Assembly (NCBI GenBank): GCA_018894105.1
Contig: CM032120.1
Span: forward strand, 32,200,710-32,264,709
DNA from: Jacaranda mimosifolia
Lineage: Eukaryota > Streptophyta > Magnoliopsida > Lamiales > Bignoniaceae
DNA length: 64,000 nt
Reading direction: 5' to 3'
A program made the position numbers and the translations under genes. This document shows positions 1 to 11,101 of the stretch, in pieces. Position 1 is the first letter of the stretch, and every line of letters starts with the position of its first letter. The notes below the pieces were generated by a model. That model ran no database searches, was not told where the DNA came from, and worked only from the letters and a program-made list of their open reading frames with translations.

Positions 1-354
1 CTAAAGACTTAATATTAATAGCATAATATAGACACTAATATAGATATTAAGTCAATAAATATATAAATTTTATTTTAAAATCTTTGTTAATATGATATAT
101 AAAAGTATTAATTTAATAAAAAAATTATATTTTTAATCGAGTTAATTGCTTAATTTCGTATCCAATTAACTTATTTTGGAGTATAAGTATTTATAATTGA
201 ATCTAATCCATCATTTAATCAAAAAAAATTTTAAATTCGAATTGAATCGCATTAAAATTCAATCAATTTACAGCTCCACTTTTACCCAATTAAAATTTTA
301 ATAAAAAATTTTAGCCACTTAAATTTATACGATTTGTCGTTACCCTACTTAATT
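1..354. other. AT-rich upstream region, no gene seen
   Basis: This stretch is very AT-rich, with many A and T runs and stops in all frames. I see no coding signal, RNA gene or repeat boundary in it. It is best read as distal promoter or intergenic DNA of the gene that begins at 503. Confidence 0.6.
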
Positions 355-364
355 GCCACGTGTC
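355..364 (+). promoter_or_regulatory. G-box (CACGTG) in the TRAPPC4 promoter
   Basis: The palindromic core CACGTG lies at 357-362 in the context GCCACGTGTC, about 140 bases before the start codon at 503. In plants this hexamer is bound by bZIP and bHLH factors. No obvious TATA box at a fixed distance was identified, as is common for housekeeping genes. Function is inferred from the motif only. Confidence 0.5.
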
Positions 365-502
365 ATTTTTACTCGAGTGAAAAACAGCTGGGACAAATTG
401 CCCCCATCCTTTCTGACTGCAGTTGAAATCTCTTCAGCGACACCCATCTTCATTATTCTCGATCTGAGCTCATAAACCTCAATAAAAGGTAACAAACAAC
501 TC

Positions 503-3500
503 ATGGCAGCGATTTACAGCCTCTATATCATCAATAAATCAGGTGGCCTCATTTTCTATAAGGTAAATTTCCCTTCTCTATTCTTCTGAATCTTAAAAAT
601 TCGTATTTTTCTGGAATTCAAGAATCACCTTAAAAATTGCGTTTTTGGTTTAATTAGGATTATGGGTCGGCGGGAAGGATGGACACGAACGATAGTTTGA
701 GATTGGCGAGTCTCTGGCACTCGATGCACGCCATCTCTCAGCAGCTCTCCCCCGTTTCCGGCTGCTCTGGAATTGAACTTCTTCAGGCTGATACTTTCGA
801 TCTTCACTGTTTCCAGTCTCTCACTGGTGAGATTTTTTTTTTTCTGGGTTCATATGTCTGTTTATTTTGATGATCAATAACATTTTAGTTGTTGTATTAT
901 AGTTTTTGTTTCTCGTTTGGCGTTCTTTGGCCTTACATTTGTGAACTATAATATCTATATATTCCTACTGTTCGATCATTTGTTTAACTGCCAATCTGGA
1001 ACGTCGACACCATAGCCAAGCTTATCCGTTTTCCATTTGACAGGCTATTTGGAATGCATCTACCATAGCCGAAGCCCCAAAAATAACTATATTCTTTCAC
1101 AGTATTACTTATAATGTGATCCAAGAAATATTTTTACATCCAAAATTACATTGAGTTTTAAACACAATAAAAATATGAAAAACATTGATTGAATTATGGT
1201 TGAATTGAATATTAAACAAAATTAGACTCTTAACGGTAGTGGTTGCAGGGGGTGAGTTCAATGAAGATTGAGATTAGTTTAAAAAACTCAGACATTTCCT
1301 TCATGATTTTGATAACACCAATGGAGTGTACGTGTGACTAGAATCACTAATGTTGCCATTTGTGTGCGAGCTGCTATGGTACTCTTGGTGGTGGATTTGA
1401 GGGAGGGGATGCATGGGCTGGGAGAGAGGGGAAACAAAGGCCAGGCAAAGGTGGTTGGAACCTCACTACACTGAGAAATGGTGCATTGGAGAGCTTAAAA
1501 ACCAAGCTTATACGGGGGATGGAGAGGTCTTGTGATTTTCTTTGGCTAGAATTGTTGCAAACAAGGTTCAATGCGTAAACTCACTTAAAAATGCTGTAAC
1601 TCATGTATCTTTGATTCTTTTGAGAAGTTTTCAATATTTTCCTTTTGTGCTTTTCTTTTCCCACCAATTCTTGAAATAAATTTTCTTTTTAAAAGGAAAA
1701 GATGGAAAAAAATTTATTAGGCATGTTTTAGATCTTTTTTTCTTAGTTCTGCAAACAAAAACAGCACAATAGAAAGGAGGCTAGTTAGCATGTGGTGCCT
1801 TGGTTAGTTTACAGACCTCTTGTTCGTGCTGTTGTACTTTTGGCTGTTCTTGGTTAGTGTTTGGGCAATTTCTATAAAATACAAATTTATGAGTTTATGT
1901 TAACTACATACTTGTTCTTGATTCTGATGGTGTGTTAGTTTCTCAAAATATCATGGGGTTGCTCTTTATGCCATTCCATCTTGTGTTGCACGCATTAGAA
2001 CTTGGATCTGTAGTAAGCCAGATTATCCATTTGCCATGTGGATGATTAAATAATTTGGAAATATTTCATTGGATTATGCCAATAAGATTTAAAAATAAGA
2101 TCAACCTAAGCTTATGCTTGCCATTTTCATATTTCTCCTTCCCATTACCAGCAATAATTATCCTTGCCTTGCTTCTTGGCTGCCTTTTCCTTCCCCTTGT
2201 GTACCACTGTTGAGCCAGGGGTGATCATAATGGATCATTTGCTCCAACTTTTCTTTTTAACCATCCACTACTGATATTCAGAAATATCGAGGAGGCAATA
2301 GTAGTATTATTCCTTTTTTGGGTTTGAAACTATTCATTGTGGTGTTTTGTTGGTAACGATAGCAGTGATCATTGTGGATGTTCTATTAGGTCCATGTCAG
2401 CGATAATTGGTGGTTGACAGTAGTGGTTCCTTTACTTGTACTAGGTCCACTTTGGCAGTGTGGTGGGATGGTGATAGCTGGTAGTTTGTGGTGACTCCTA
2501 GCAGTATTTTGATGCAACAAATCTTACTGGGGTGGTAGTGGCAGTTGTGATGGAGTAATTCTTTTCTTGTTCTAAACAGTGCCGGTAAGAATTTAAGATG
2601 AATGGGATGGGAATTTGGGAAGTGAAAGGCTTGCCATTCTTAATCCTATTTAATCTTTGATAGACTGAACACAAGGAGGATTGGTAAGGGCTCTCAAGAT
2701 AAAGAAATCTTTAAATAAGTAATCATGAGATTCATCATGTCTCATCCTTCTTGGAAGAATACTGTAATATAATCAGCTATGAGAAGTACCATAACATGGT
2801 GTAAACTATGATTTAAATCGTAGGATTTGAGTTTGAGCTAGTTAAATTTTCATCAAGTGGAGTGGTGAAGAGTCTATATCTATACTCTGTATTAAGTGTG
2901 AGATCCTTAGAGTTTGACTTTGGTCTCTTTAAGTTGTTTTTACCGAAATAAACCTAATGCTCTTAATTAAATTGGGTAAAACCAATCAAAAATGTGAAGT
3001 GCTTTTTCTAACTTATCCACATTTTATGCAAACTACCATATCCCCTGAAAATTTACTAGACAAGAAAACCGTTTTTAAGTTTCCTCCAAGTTTCCAACTG
3101 GACATGTCTTCTGGTTCTTGCAGTAAAACATTCTGTAAACCGTTCTCATCAATCCTGGTTCGGCCCCTTCTCTTACACATACGATACAGTAACTGCATGA
3201 GATTTAATTAGTATCATCCATCTCATAGAGCACTCTCTCACTTTAGTTTGTATGCCACAAATTCATTGCCCCTAATTGTAATCGAAATGACCGATTATTG
3301 CTTGATAATGAAAACCTATCAATTTTCACTAAACTTTTATTGACACTAATAAATGAAAATTTTATTTTTATTTTTTACTAAAATGATTTACCTGTTCTCC
3401 TATCTAGTGTGCCCACCGCTGCAGCACATTCAAATCTCTGCTATTATACTGTTTGCTTTTGGCCACTCTAACGGATATAGATTTATTTGTTTTTCTTCTT

Positions 3501-4024
3501 TGTTGAACAAGTTTCAGGTAGAAATGTTACTGGGATGCTGTAGTTTTGCCTGTGCAGTACATTGTCTGTGCCTTTGTTATTCTTTTAGTGCATGATTGGG
3601 TCTGGACAGAAAATTTATGGCATAAATGGCTTAACTTGATTTTCTATTTTTTCCACCTTTAATCCTAACATTTGAATGATAGTACAGCAATGTCACTGAA
3701 AGCTTGTGTCATCAAAAATCAGTTTCTCAATTGAGTTGGATGTTCCTTAGATTTCAGCGTTTATTTGTGATAACTCACTTCAGATCATAAATGTAATAAA
3801 TGAAGTCCATCATGTTTTCTCTTGTAGGTACAAAATTCTTCGTAGTCTGTGAGCCTGGAACGCTGCATATGGAGAGTCTTTTGAAACATATATACGAGTT
3901 ATATACTGATTATGTTCTGAAAAACCCTTTCTATGAGATGGAGATGCCAATTCGGTGTGAGTTGTTTGACATAAATTTGGCACAAGCAGTACAAAAGGAT
4001 CGGGTTGCCTTATTGGGAAGATGA
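503..4024 (+). CDS. TRAPPC4: TRAPP complex subunit 4 (Trs23/TRAPPC4), three exons
   Basis: The predicted product is a small core subunit of the TRAPP complex. By family knowledge it helps activate Rab/Ypt GTPases and tether vesicles at the Golgi and, in plants, during cytokinesis. Exon 1 is 503-562 (starts MAAIYSLYIINKSGG), exon 2 is 658-826, exon 3 is 3828-4024. Introns of 95 and 3001 bases both have GT...AG ends, and the phases join exactly: codon Gly is split as G/GT across intron 2. The total is 426 bases, 141 residues plus TGA, the length I know for plant homologues. Exon 2 carries the conserved stretch from MDTNDSLRLASLWHSMHAIS to DLHCFQSL. Exon 3 carries KFFVVCEPGT, YELYTDYVLKNPFYE, MPIRCELFD and the C-terminal DRVALLGR. 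The fold is the longin-like fold of the Sybindin family. No stop or frameshift is seen, so the gene looks functional. A 105-bp tandem duplication begins within the last codons. Confidence 0.93.
827..3827 (+). other. Long intron 2 of TRAPPC4
   Basis: This 3-kb intron has donor GTGAGA and acceptor TTGTAG. It contains several short open frames (for example at 1360-1578, 2957-3211 and 3353-3595) with low-complexity translations that I do not recognise and read as chance. No transposon termini were identified, though the length compared with the 95-base first intron suggests old insertions. Its last 160 bases belong to the block repeated at 11102. Confidence 0.7.
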
Positions 4025-5510
4025 CTTGCTCAACCTAATATCAGAGGACATGAAACCTCTCTTATTCCGTGTTCTGTATGAGTTGGTTCCATTTGTTCTT
4101 AAGCTTGTTATTTTCCATTGGGAAGATGACTTGCTCAACCTAATATCAGAGGACATGAAACCTCTCTTATTCCGTGTTCTGTATGAATTGGTTCTATTTG
4201 TTCTTAAGCTTGTTATTTTCCATTTCTAGATTTCCGGAACAATGATAGAAGCTTACATGATAATGAAGCTTACATTTCTAGGTCTACCATCCTTCATGTG
4301 TTAAACTCAGAAAACTAGGACTTCTGCACATGGTCTTAGATTCTTTAGCACTGCATGTGAAAACCAGTTGTTCCATAACTTGGATTCTGAGCTCATGCAC
4401 AACATGGAAACACCACCATTGATTTACTTGACGAATATACATTTAGATGATGACTATGAAATGGATGTTATCCTTTATACACATGTATTATTCCTACATA
4501 CTTGTTTTCCAATTTAGACATAAATATATGTATAGGTCAAGTTAACTCAATGGACAGAATAGGTCAATATTCGATCTTATTGCTAAGTCTGTAAATGAAA
4601 TGCTTCTATTCTCTATTTTGTACTTGGGAAAAATTGGAATCACTGGTTTGTAAAAGTAGGTAAACTTTGCTCCAGGGCTTTCAGTATACTAATTTCCATG
4701 TTTGTGGGAATTCAAAGCCATTGACTCCAAACAATTGATTGGTGAATGGCAATTGAAGTTTAGAACTTAATAGTTTCTGTTTCCTGTTACAAATAAATTT
4801 TTGCAAATTTTAATATTAGCTTTTTGCAATTGGAAGTTCCGCGGAAAAATCATAAAATGAAGAAGTCAACTTTTCTATATTTTGTTGGTTGATTTACAAG
4901 TATATATTCTAGATTCAAACCATAGAAGATTAGCAGATGTATCGAAGAGCTAGGAGGGAATTGAAGACACAATACAGGATGCCTATCCCTTCCCCGACTG
5001 TTAAGAGGGAGCTTTTTTTCCTAGATCTCCTCAGCAATGGCAGTGTGAATGAAACCAACAATTGTGATGTGTTTTGTCAAATTAGCAAATAATTAGCTGA
5101 GTTTACAAGTAACAAAAAATTTGAGCAGTGAGCTAAAGAAATTAAATTAAAGGACTCAAACAAAGCCACTTTCTTGGACTGAGCCTGAAGTAGTATAAGA
5201 AGCCCAGGCCTCTAAGAAAAAAGAGACTTGTTATTTATTATGCTATAGGTATTTCCTTTCTTTGTGCTTATAATATCGGGGGATGCTTAATTTGGTGCAT
5301 GAGCTTGTTTTTTGCTTGCGCATTTGAAAAAGTGCTTTCTATGTAGGGAAATCAACTTTCTTGCACTTGAGTTGATTCAATCTTTTTAAAGCACACTGGT
5401 GAAGAGCTTGTTGGTTTTGGAGGTTGTAGGTCTCATAATGAAGGAGCTGAGTCCATGTGGTTGGGAAGCCCCATAGAACAAGAGAGCTATTGAAGCTGTA
5501 ACATTTTTTT
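3668..5510 (+). repeat. Segmental duplication, copy A (with live TRAPPC4 exon 3)
   Basis: From AACATTTGA at 3668 to about 5510 the sequence is collinear with 11102-12860 at a distance of about 7.4 kb, with many substitutions and small indels. Shared landmarks include AGTACA(G/A)CAATGTCACT, the exon-3 coding sequence, the AGATGATGACTATGAAATGG stretch near 4445 and 11793, and the GGTTGGGAAG segment near 5460 and 12802. Copy A holds the intact exon, so it is probably the source. Apart from exon 3 and the 105-bp repeat, I see no gene in 4222-5510. Confidence 0.85.
4012..4221 (+). repeat. 105-bp tandem duplication across the TRAPPC4 stop codon
   Basis: Bases 4012-4116 and 4117-4221 are adjacent direct copies that differ at only a couple of positions (GAGTTGGTTCC against GAATTGGTTCT). 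The unit begins in the last codons of TRAPPC4 and includes the TGA at 4022-4024. The unit is 35 codons long, so another reading frame stays open through both copies (4005-4229). The real stop is in the first copy, so the protein is unchanged and the second copy lies in the 3' UTR. The paralogous block at 11469 has a single unit. Confidence 0.9.
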
Positions 5511-6272
5511 CCCCCAATGGGTTGTCTATGGTCCATGATGATTGTTTTGACTTGACAGTAGATCAAAAGATTTCAACCATTAAATCATTTTTTTGGAGGA
5601 AGACAATAAAGTGACACATAGGCATTTGAGAAGACACAAATAACCTTATTTTTACCACACATATAGAATGACTAACCTGCCCTTAATTAATTAATAAACA
5701 ATAAACACTTTATTCATATTAATTTATTAGATTAAAATTACTTCATTTTAAGCCCCAAATCCCAAATCAATGAAGAACCTTAAATAAAATCTCTTCCTAT
5801 CCAATTTCTACTATAAAATTGATGAAACCTCAAAAAATATTAGGGCAATCGCAATATCTTCATTTTCAATATTGACAAAGATGATTCGAATCCTTCCCCT
5901 TCTCCGCAACAATTTGAAAGAATTGGGAACGCCTTTCGGGTGTTGGTTGGGCTTCTATCGACGATCTCTAAACCCCTGTCTACCCCTGCTTTGCAGCAAC
6001 AATAAAATTCCATGGTTGGCCCCGATATCCTACGTAGCAACGTAGCACATTAAATAACTGCAAAATTAGTTGGAAAGAATGTGATTTGCTTATTATTTTT
6101 TCATTTTGGAATGAGATAATCCTTATGTAAGTTTATTTGTGTTATTTTATTTTTCAGACATTGTTCATTATTTTATGATAGGATGGGATCAAAGCTGATT
6201 GCTGCAATGATCTGGTGTTACAGTAATTGAATTATTTTGACTTCATTTTTCTCAATATGTAAATTTGATGCA
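5511..6272. other. No gene recognised
   Basis: AT-rich sequence. A somewhat more GC-rich patch at 5875-6040 has a 66-codon open frame on the minus strand with a low-complexity, cysteine-containing translation that I do not recognise. No transposon ends or splice-consistent exons were found. Confidence 0.5.
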
Positions 6273-6274
6273 GA

Positions 6275-6615
6275 AAAAGATATCCTCGATTGCACTGGTG
6301 TAGTCAAGAATCAAATGTCAAAGCTCTGGCAAGGCGGAAAATATGTTGGTATATGAAATATGTAAGTGTACCTTGTTTCTTCATTATATTGCCATATGTA
6401 AAACTCAAACTTGCGACAAAGACTTTTGAAGGATGTTTGTTGATAATTCCCATCCCTGGAATGGAATTTTTCTTTCTAAATTGTTATATTTTGAGAAATT
6501 ATATGTTTACTTTTATGGGATGAATTATAGATGTAAACCCAGATCCTATGGGGTGAGTAAAGCTGCAATACCTGGTGTTGGTGATGAACTTGAAATTGAA
6601 TTCTTTTCGAGTTGA
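6275..6615 (+). pseudogene. Possible exon fragments of an unrecognised gene
   Basis: Two short segments read like protein. One (about 6275-6347) gives KDILDCTGVVKNQMSKLWQG in one frame, preceded by TTTGATGCAG, a plausible splice acceptor, and followed by GT. The other (about 6551-6615) gives SKAAIPGVGDELEIEFF, ending in TGA. The frames do not join cleanly across the intervening AT-rich sequence: an upstream part of the second segment, reading VNPDPMG, is one base out of frame with its end. I do not recognise the family. It could be the last exons of a decayed host gene or chance. Confidence 0.3.
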
Positions 6616-6980
6616 TTTTTAATAACTTAGTCAAATTGATCCAGAATCAATGGGTTGAGTTGTTGATATAGGACAGGACACTTTACAAAAATTGTATTCC
6701 CTTTGTAATTTGCTTTGTTTAGCAACCTAGTGTATGTGGTAAACTAATTAATTTCCAGCAGGTTTGGGTCATGGAATTGGTTGATCCTTATCTAATTATT
6801 AGATAGTTGTAAGATGCTGGTTTTATGTTTGGAAATATATTTTTTTTGGATGCAATAAGATTATTAGATGGAAATCTAGAAACCATGCTTGAGTAAAAAT
6901 GTTGTTGCAAAGTATTTGATACAACAACTTGGCCTTAATATTAGTACGTCCTGTATGTTGATTTAGAATGGATAGCTAAT

Positions 6981-7115
6981 ACGTTCCCCTTATTGAACAT
7001 GGTTCTACGGTCGGTTCATGACCCCTAGATACCGAAGGCGGCCGTGAGATGATCTCATAGTTCCTACAGGGTGGAAATGATTGGATCGGTCCATGTTAGT
7101 TGAGTCGTTGAAATG
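6981..7115. other. GC-rich island, possible organellar insert
   Basis: About 135 bases of clearly higher GC content stand out from the AT-rich surroundings, with segments such as CCGAAGGCGGCCGTGAGATG and GTTCCTACAGGGTGGAAATG. From memory this texture resembles plastid rRNA-region spacer sequence, which would make it a nuclear plastid insert. That is an impression, not a match. Diverged direct repeats of about 50 bases flank it (near 6877 and 7116). Confidence 0.4.
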
Positions 7116-7269
7116 TTAGGAACCATGATTGAGTAAGATTCTATTACAAAGTAATTGATACTATCATTGATACTCGAGCAACCAATATTTTGAAACAAAT
7201 GAATGATACATTTCAACATCAAAATGTGAAAAAAATTCCTCAAGCATGCAATTTCTGCATGATAATTGT

Positions 7270-9420
7270 GAAAAAATGGAAGTCTACGTACATCAAAATA
7301 AAACAATGCGTCATTTTCTCTGCAAGTGATTAAGATGGTGCAATCGAGGGTAACATTGTTTAATTGGATGATTTAAACAAATATAAGAAATAAAACCAAG
7401 AATAAGGTTATAACAGAATAGATGTTGCTCAACCAATCCCAATGCATGCTTATTTATCAACAATAGATAATACATAGTCCAAAATCATGATTTTAAATAA
7501 ATCCACCGCAAATCTAAATAGCATTCTTTATACATAAGCTACTAGATACCTTAGTGTCAAAAAAAAAAAATCTAATAAACACCCCTGTCCTATATAATAC
7601 AGTTCAATCTAATTAGAGAAAAAAAGTACAACAAAACCTTCATGTTACAAAAAAAAAAAGAAAAAAAATTGTACAGTCTGGTGTAAGAAGTTGACCAAAA
7701 TATACGATCCCTAACAAATCTATTCAAGGTTATGTTGTGAATCCAAGCACTTACAATGAAAGTTAGTTAGAAGTATAATTTGCAATTGTCCATGATCTTG
7801 GAAAGACCAAGAATACTTGAATAAATGAAGAAACCTTGGCAAATGTAAACTCATCTTTGACTATATAATTACACAACAAGTTTACCTAGTTCCCTAGAAT
7901 ATGAAAAATATAATAGCATAACATGTATGTAACTACATCTATAAATTCTGTACTTTGAACCAAATGTGTGATAAGCAAGTAAAAATCATCTCCTTCATCA
8001 TTCATACTTAGCTATAATTCTACCCTTATTCTTATCTTCTTTAAAATTATGCATCTTTTATTTAGAAGATGACATCAGACCCAAATTTTAGATGTAACAT
8101 CTTTCCTGACAAAATACAATCCTTTGATGGTGCACGTTATGACTATTGGAGAAGGAGAATGGAAACTTTATTCATGGCTATAGATATTCGGAATGTTTTT
8201 GGAGGGCACATATGCTGAGCTACCAAAAGAAGAAGTGACATTTGGTCTGAGGATGATAAAAAACTATATAAGGAGAATGTTTGAAAGGACACAATTGCTT
8301 TGAGATTAATTCGTGTAAGTGTAAACAGTAAAATTTTTTTCCCATTAATATGTGCAACTAGAAAAGTAAAGATGCTTGGGTTATTCTAAAACAAGTCTTT
8401 CAGTAATTTACCTCTTTAACCCAATGGTACTTGATTCTCCATCCTTTTGTACAACCTAATTGATGCAACACATTTTTGTTACTATTATGACATTTTGCAA
8501 GTACATTGATTTCAATTAAAACATTGTGAATCTAAACCATCCTCTTCATTTGGCATTTTGAAAAAATGCAGAAATCTTTTTTATTGTACTATAAAGAATG
8601 CTTGAGGATCCAATATTAAGAACAGAAATGGATAATCGATTTTAATGCACAAGAATGTCTTCCTATATGCTTATCTATATTAGAACGAATAAAAAATTGG
8701 AGTCCGCATATTTAAAAATAAAGCATTATGTCATGTCCTCTGCAAATGGTTACATTGGTGCAATATGTTTGCAACCTTGCATAATTGAATGTTTGGCCAA
8801 AAAAAAAAAAAATCATGAAAAAACTTGTAACAAAAATGATGATGATCAACAACTCCCAAGACATGCGTATTTACCAACAGCAAAAATGCATTTCACTTTA
8901 GACAAAAGACTCAAATGTCCTATATGCTACATTTTAATCAAACTAGAAACAAAATACAATAAAATATTTAAAATACAAAAAAATTGTACAGTCTGATGTA
9001 ATAAGTTGACCAAAATATGTGATTGCCCACTAAATATCTTCAAGATAATGTTGTGAATCCAAGCACCTATAATGGATGTTTGAGAAATTTGTTTTAAAGG
9101 GAAGACAAGTAATTTGTGTTGATTAAAAGTAGATGTAGTCACTTTAAAATAAACAAACATACATGTTTATTTCTTCCCTTATGGTACTTGATTCTCCAGG
9201 CTTTTATACAACCATTTTGCTACTTGTTCTCTTTCAATCTTAGATTTGATCTAAATATGATGGGCACATAAATTTTGTTAACTGTACATAATTGACATGA
9301 TAAAAGATGCAAAATGTTGTACAAATATTACCTCATCAAATGAATTTTTGAGTCCATCTTTGAACATTAACCATACACACACATATAATCCACAACCATA
9401 ACTGTATGATAAGTTGTATT
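7270..9420 (+). mobile_element. Decayed short LTR-like element with copia gag remnant
   Basis: Two diverged direct repeats, about 7280-7990 and 8700-9420, are offset by 1.3-1.4 kb. The best shared block is GAAGTTGACCAAAATAT... near 7688 and AAGTTGACCAAAATATGTG near 9003, continuing into TGTTGTGAATCCAAGCAC. Other matches are ATAAA(A/G)CA-TGCGTCAT near 7298 and 8720, and GATAAGC/GATAAGT near 7975 and 9407. A copia-type gag fragment lies between them. The layout suggests a non-autonomous LTR retrotransposon with gag-only internal DNA, but neither LTR boundaries nor target-site duplication could be fixed. Confidence 0.4.
8069..8330 (+). pseudogene. Ty1/copia-type gag fragment
   Basis: The frame from the ATG at 8069 reads MTSDPNFRCNIFPDKIQSFD followed by GARYDYWRRRMETLFMAIDI. 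This matches the start of copia gag polyproteins (the FDG..YDYW...M...L pattern of the UBN2/DUF4219 type). A frameshift follows at about 8200, and stops break the rest, including the acidic EDDKKLYKENV-like segment near 8240. No protease, integrase or reverse transcriptase follows, so this is a gag-only remnant. Confidence 0.6.
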
Positions 9421-11101
9421 ACGTTACAAGCATATGTTAAATTAGTTAAGGAAGAGATGAGAAAAAATTCGTAAGCAATACTTTTTTTCTTGAAATAGTA
9501 TCCACTCTAGACTTTTAAAATTGAAAGCTTCAAATATATTTTGTAACTGTTAGCCCTCTAGTTCCCATTTGTGAAGTATTTCATCCAAACGTTCAACCTG
9601 CATAACATGTACAACATTTTAGATTGTTTCCTATTCTTAGTGAATACTCTTGAAGGAAGATTAAACAAACTTAACAAGAAGCAACCATTGTTTTGACTAG
9701 GCCTGGACTGTAATCTTTCCACAATTGCACTGGCACAAAATCCCAAACTTAAACTATCTTATCACACAATTGAATAAAGCGCGAAAATCAGTATTGTATT
9801 TATCATTTAGTGGAATAAGTAATTCTTGACAGTGTTTTATGTCATTTACAAATGTTCCTTTTCTTGTGCAAAACTATCTTATTATACTATTGTCATCGAG
9901 GTCTTCTTGTAAGAGAATTTATTGTATTGGTGAATACAAGTATTAGTTATGAGAAGTGACATTTTGTTTAGTATTTATTGCTTAATTTGGATATGAAACA
10001 ATACCGATACATCAGTTGGAAAAAACTAAGTTGGTACGAATAGATCTTCCTTTACCATGTCACATGTCTTAATGTATGCAATGACATCTATTACTTGAAA
10101 TCAAGAATGATTTTATCAGTAATCTAATCAAGAAAATATATTGAATTTAGTTCATAAAATTGACTCAAAGTGTTAACAAAACTTTAGTGAATAGTGCCTC
10201 AAACTTGCACATCGATATTCAAGTATCAGAATTGAGGATCATATCCAATTAGTAGTAGATGAAGCGTATTACGTAGATGAGAACATATCACTCTTAGGTC
10301 TCAAATATGTTTGTGAAGAGATTTCAACGTATGTAAGATTTATTTGCCAATGGGTTGATCGGATAGATCTTCAACCTATTTAGGTTTTCTAATCCTTCTT
10401 TGCTCATTGTTGTATCATGTGATCCGTCATCATCATCAAAGAAATGTAGCACTTTTTGGGAAAGTTGGATTATCATTTAATTTCTATGTATTGTTGTTGG
10501 TGGAATAGTGAAACCATCACAAGCATAGTACTTGGGTAACCCATTTGTCGTTCCTTTGGTAGTGGGGGTTGCAGTGGATGAGTGATCCTTGTCCATTGTC
10601 TTCAAGTTTTCACCATCTTTGTTAAATTAGATAGCTTCTTATGGAATAATCGCTAGTTGCAAACCTAACATGTGTACTACGTTATAGAGTTGTGCATTTG
10701 TGTCTAACTCCTTATATGAAAATAGTGTAGTGCTAATTATTGAGGAATGGTGTTTGGTTCATTTCTATTTCTAGTTTGTGCCACATGATCTTTGTTGCCG
10801 AATAGTACGTGAGATGTGCAACCTATCTCGCATGCCTTTAGCAAAACAATAAAGAGAGGACAATAATACATTTAAATATTTGACACACAATATAATATCC
10901 TGAATTTTTTTTAATATTCGTGCATTTTATAATGAACATTCACTTACCTCTAGCAGCCAATATCCCTCAGCATTTTGTAATTCTCCAATAATTATGTCCA
11001 CTCTCTCTTTTGTAAGATATTCCAAGAAGGGCCATTTTGTATTTGGGTCTATGTGGTTGCACATGAGAAAGAAAAATAATTTTCGATAACAATAATATAA
11101 C
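9421..11101. other. Unassigned, weak minus-strand coding remnants
   Basis: No complete gene was found. On the minus strand two stretches read more like protein than their surroundings. About 11050-10950 gives KWPFLEYLTKERVDIIIGEL, next to a possible donor, and about 10700-10480 gives LKTMDKDHSSTATPTTKGTT. The second vaguely resembles Myb/SANT-like proteins of PIF/Harbinger transposons, but this is weak. Stops interrupt both. Confidence 0.25.

Noticed and set aside
1360..1578. 72-codon open frame in TRAPPC4 intron 2
   Set aside because: Gly/Arg/Trp-rich low-complexity translation, no splice support, inside an intron with good borders.
4005..4229. Extended TRAPPC4 C-terminus using the 74-codon frame through the 105-bp duplication
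   Set aside because: That frame differs from the conserved one that ends DRVALLGR-TGA at 4024, which matches the known family length.
8655..8996. 113-codon plus-strand open frame
   Set aside because: Rich in Lys/Asn/Ile with a poly-Lys run from an A tract; lies in one of two diverged direct repeats, and the other copy is not open.
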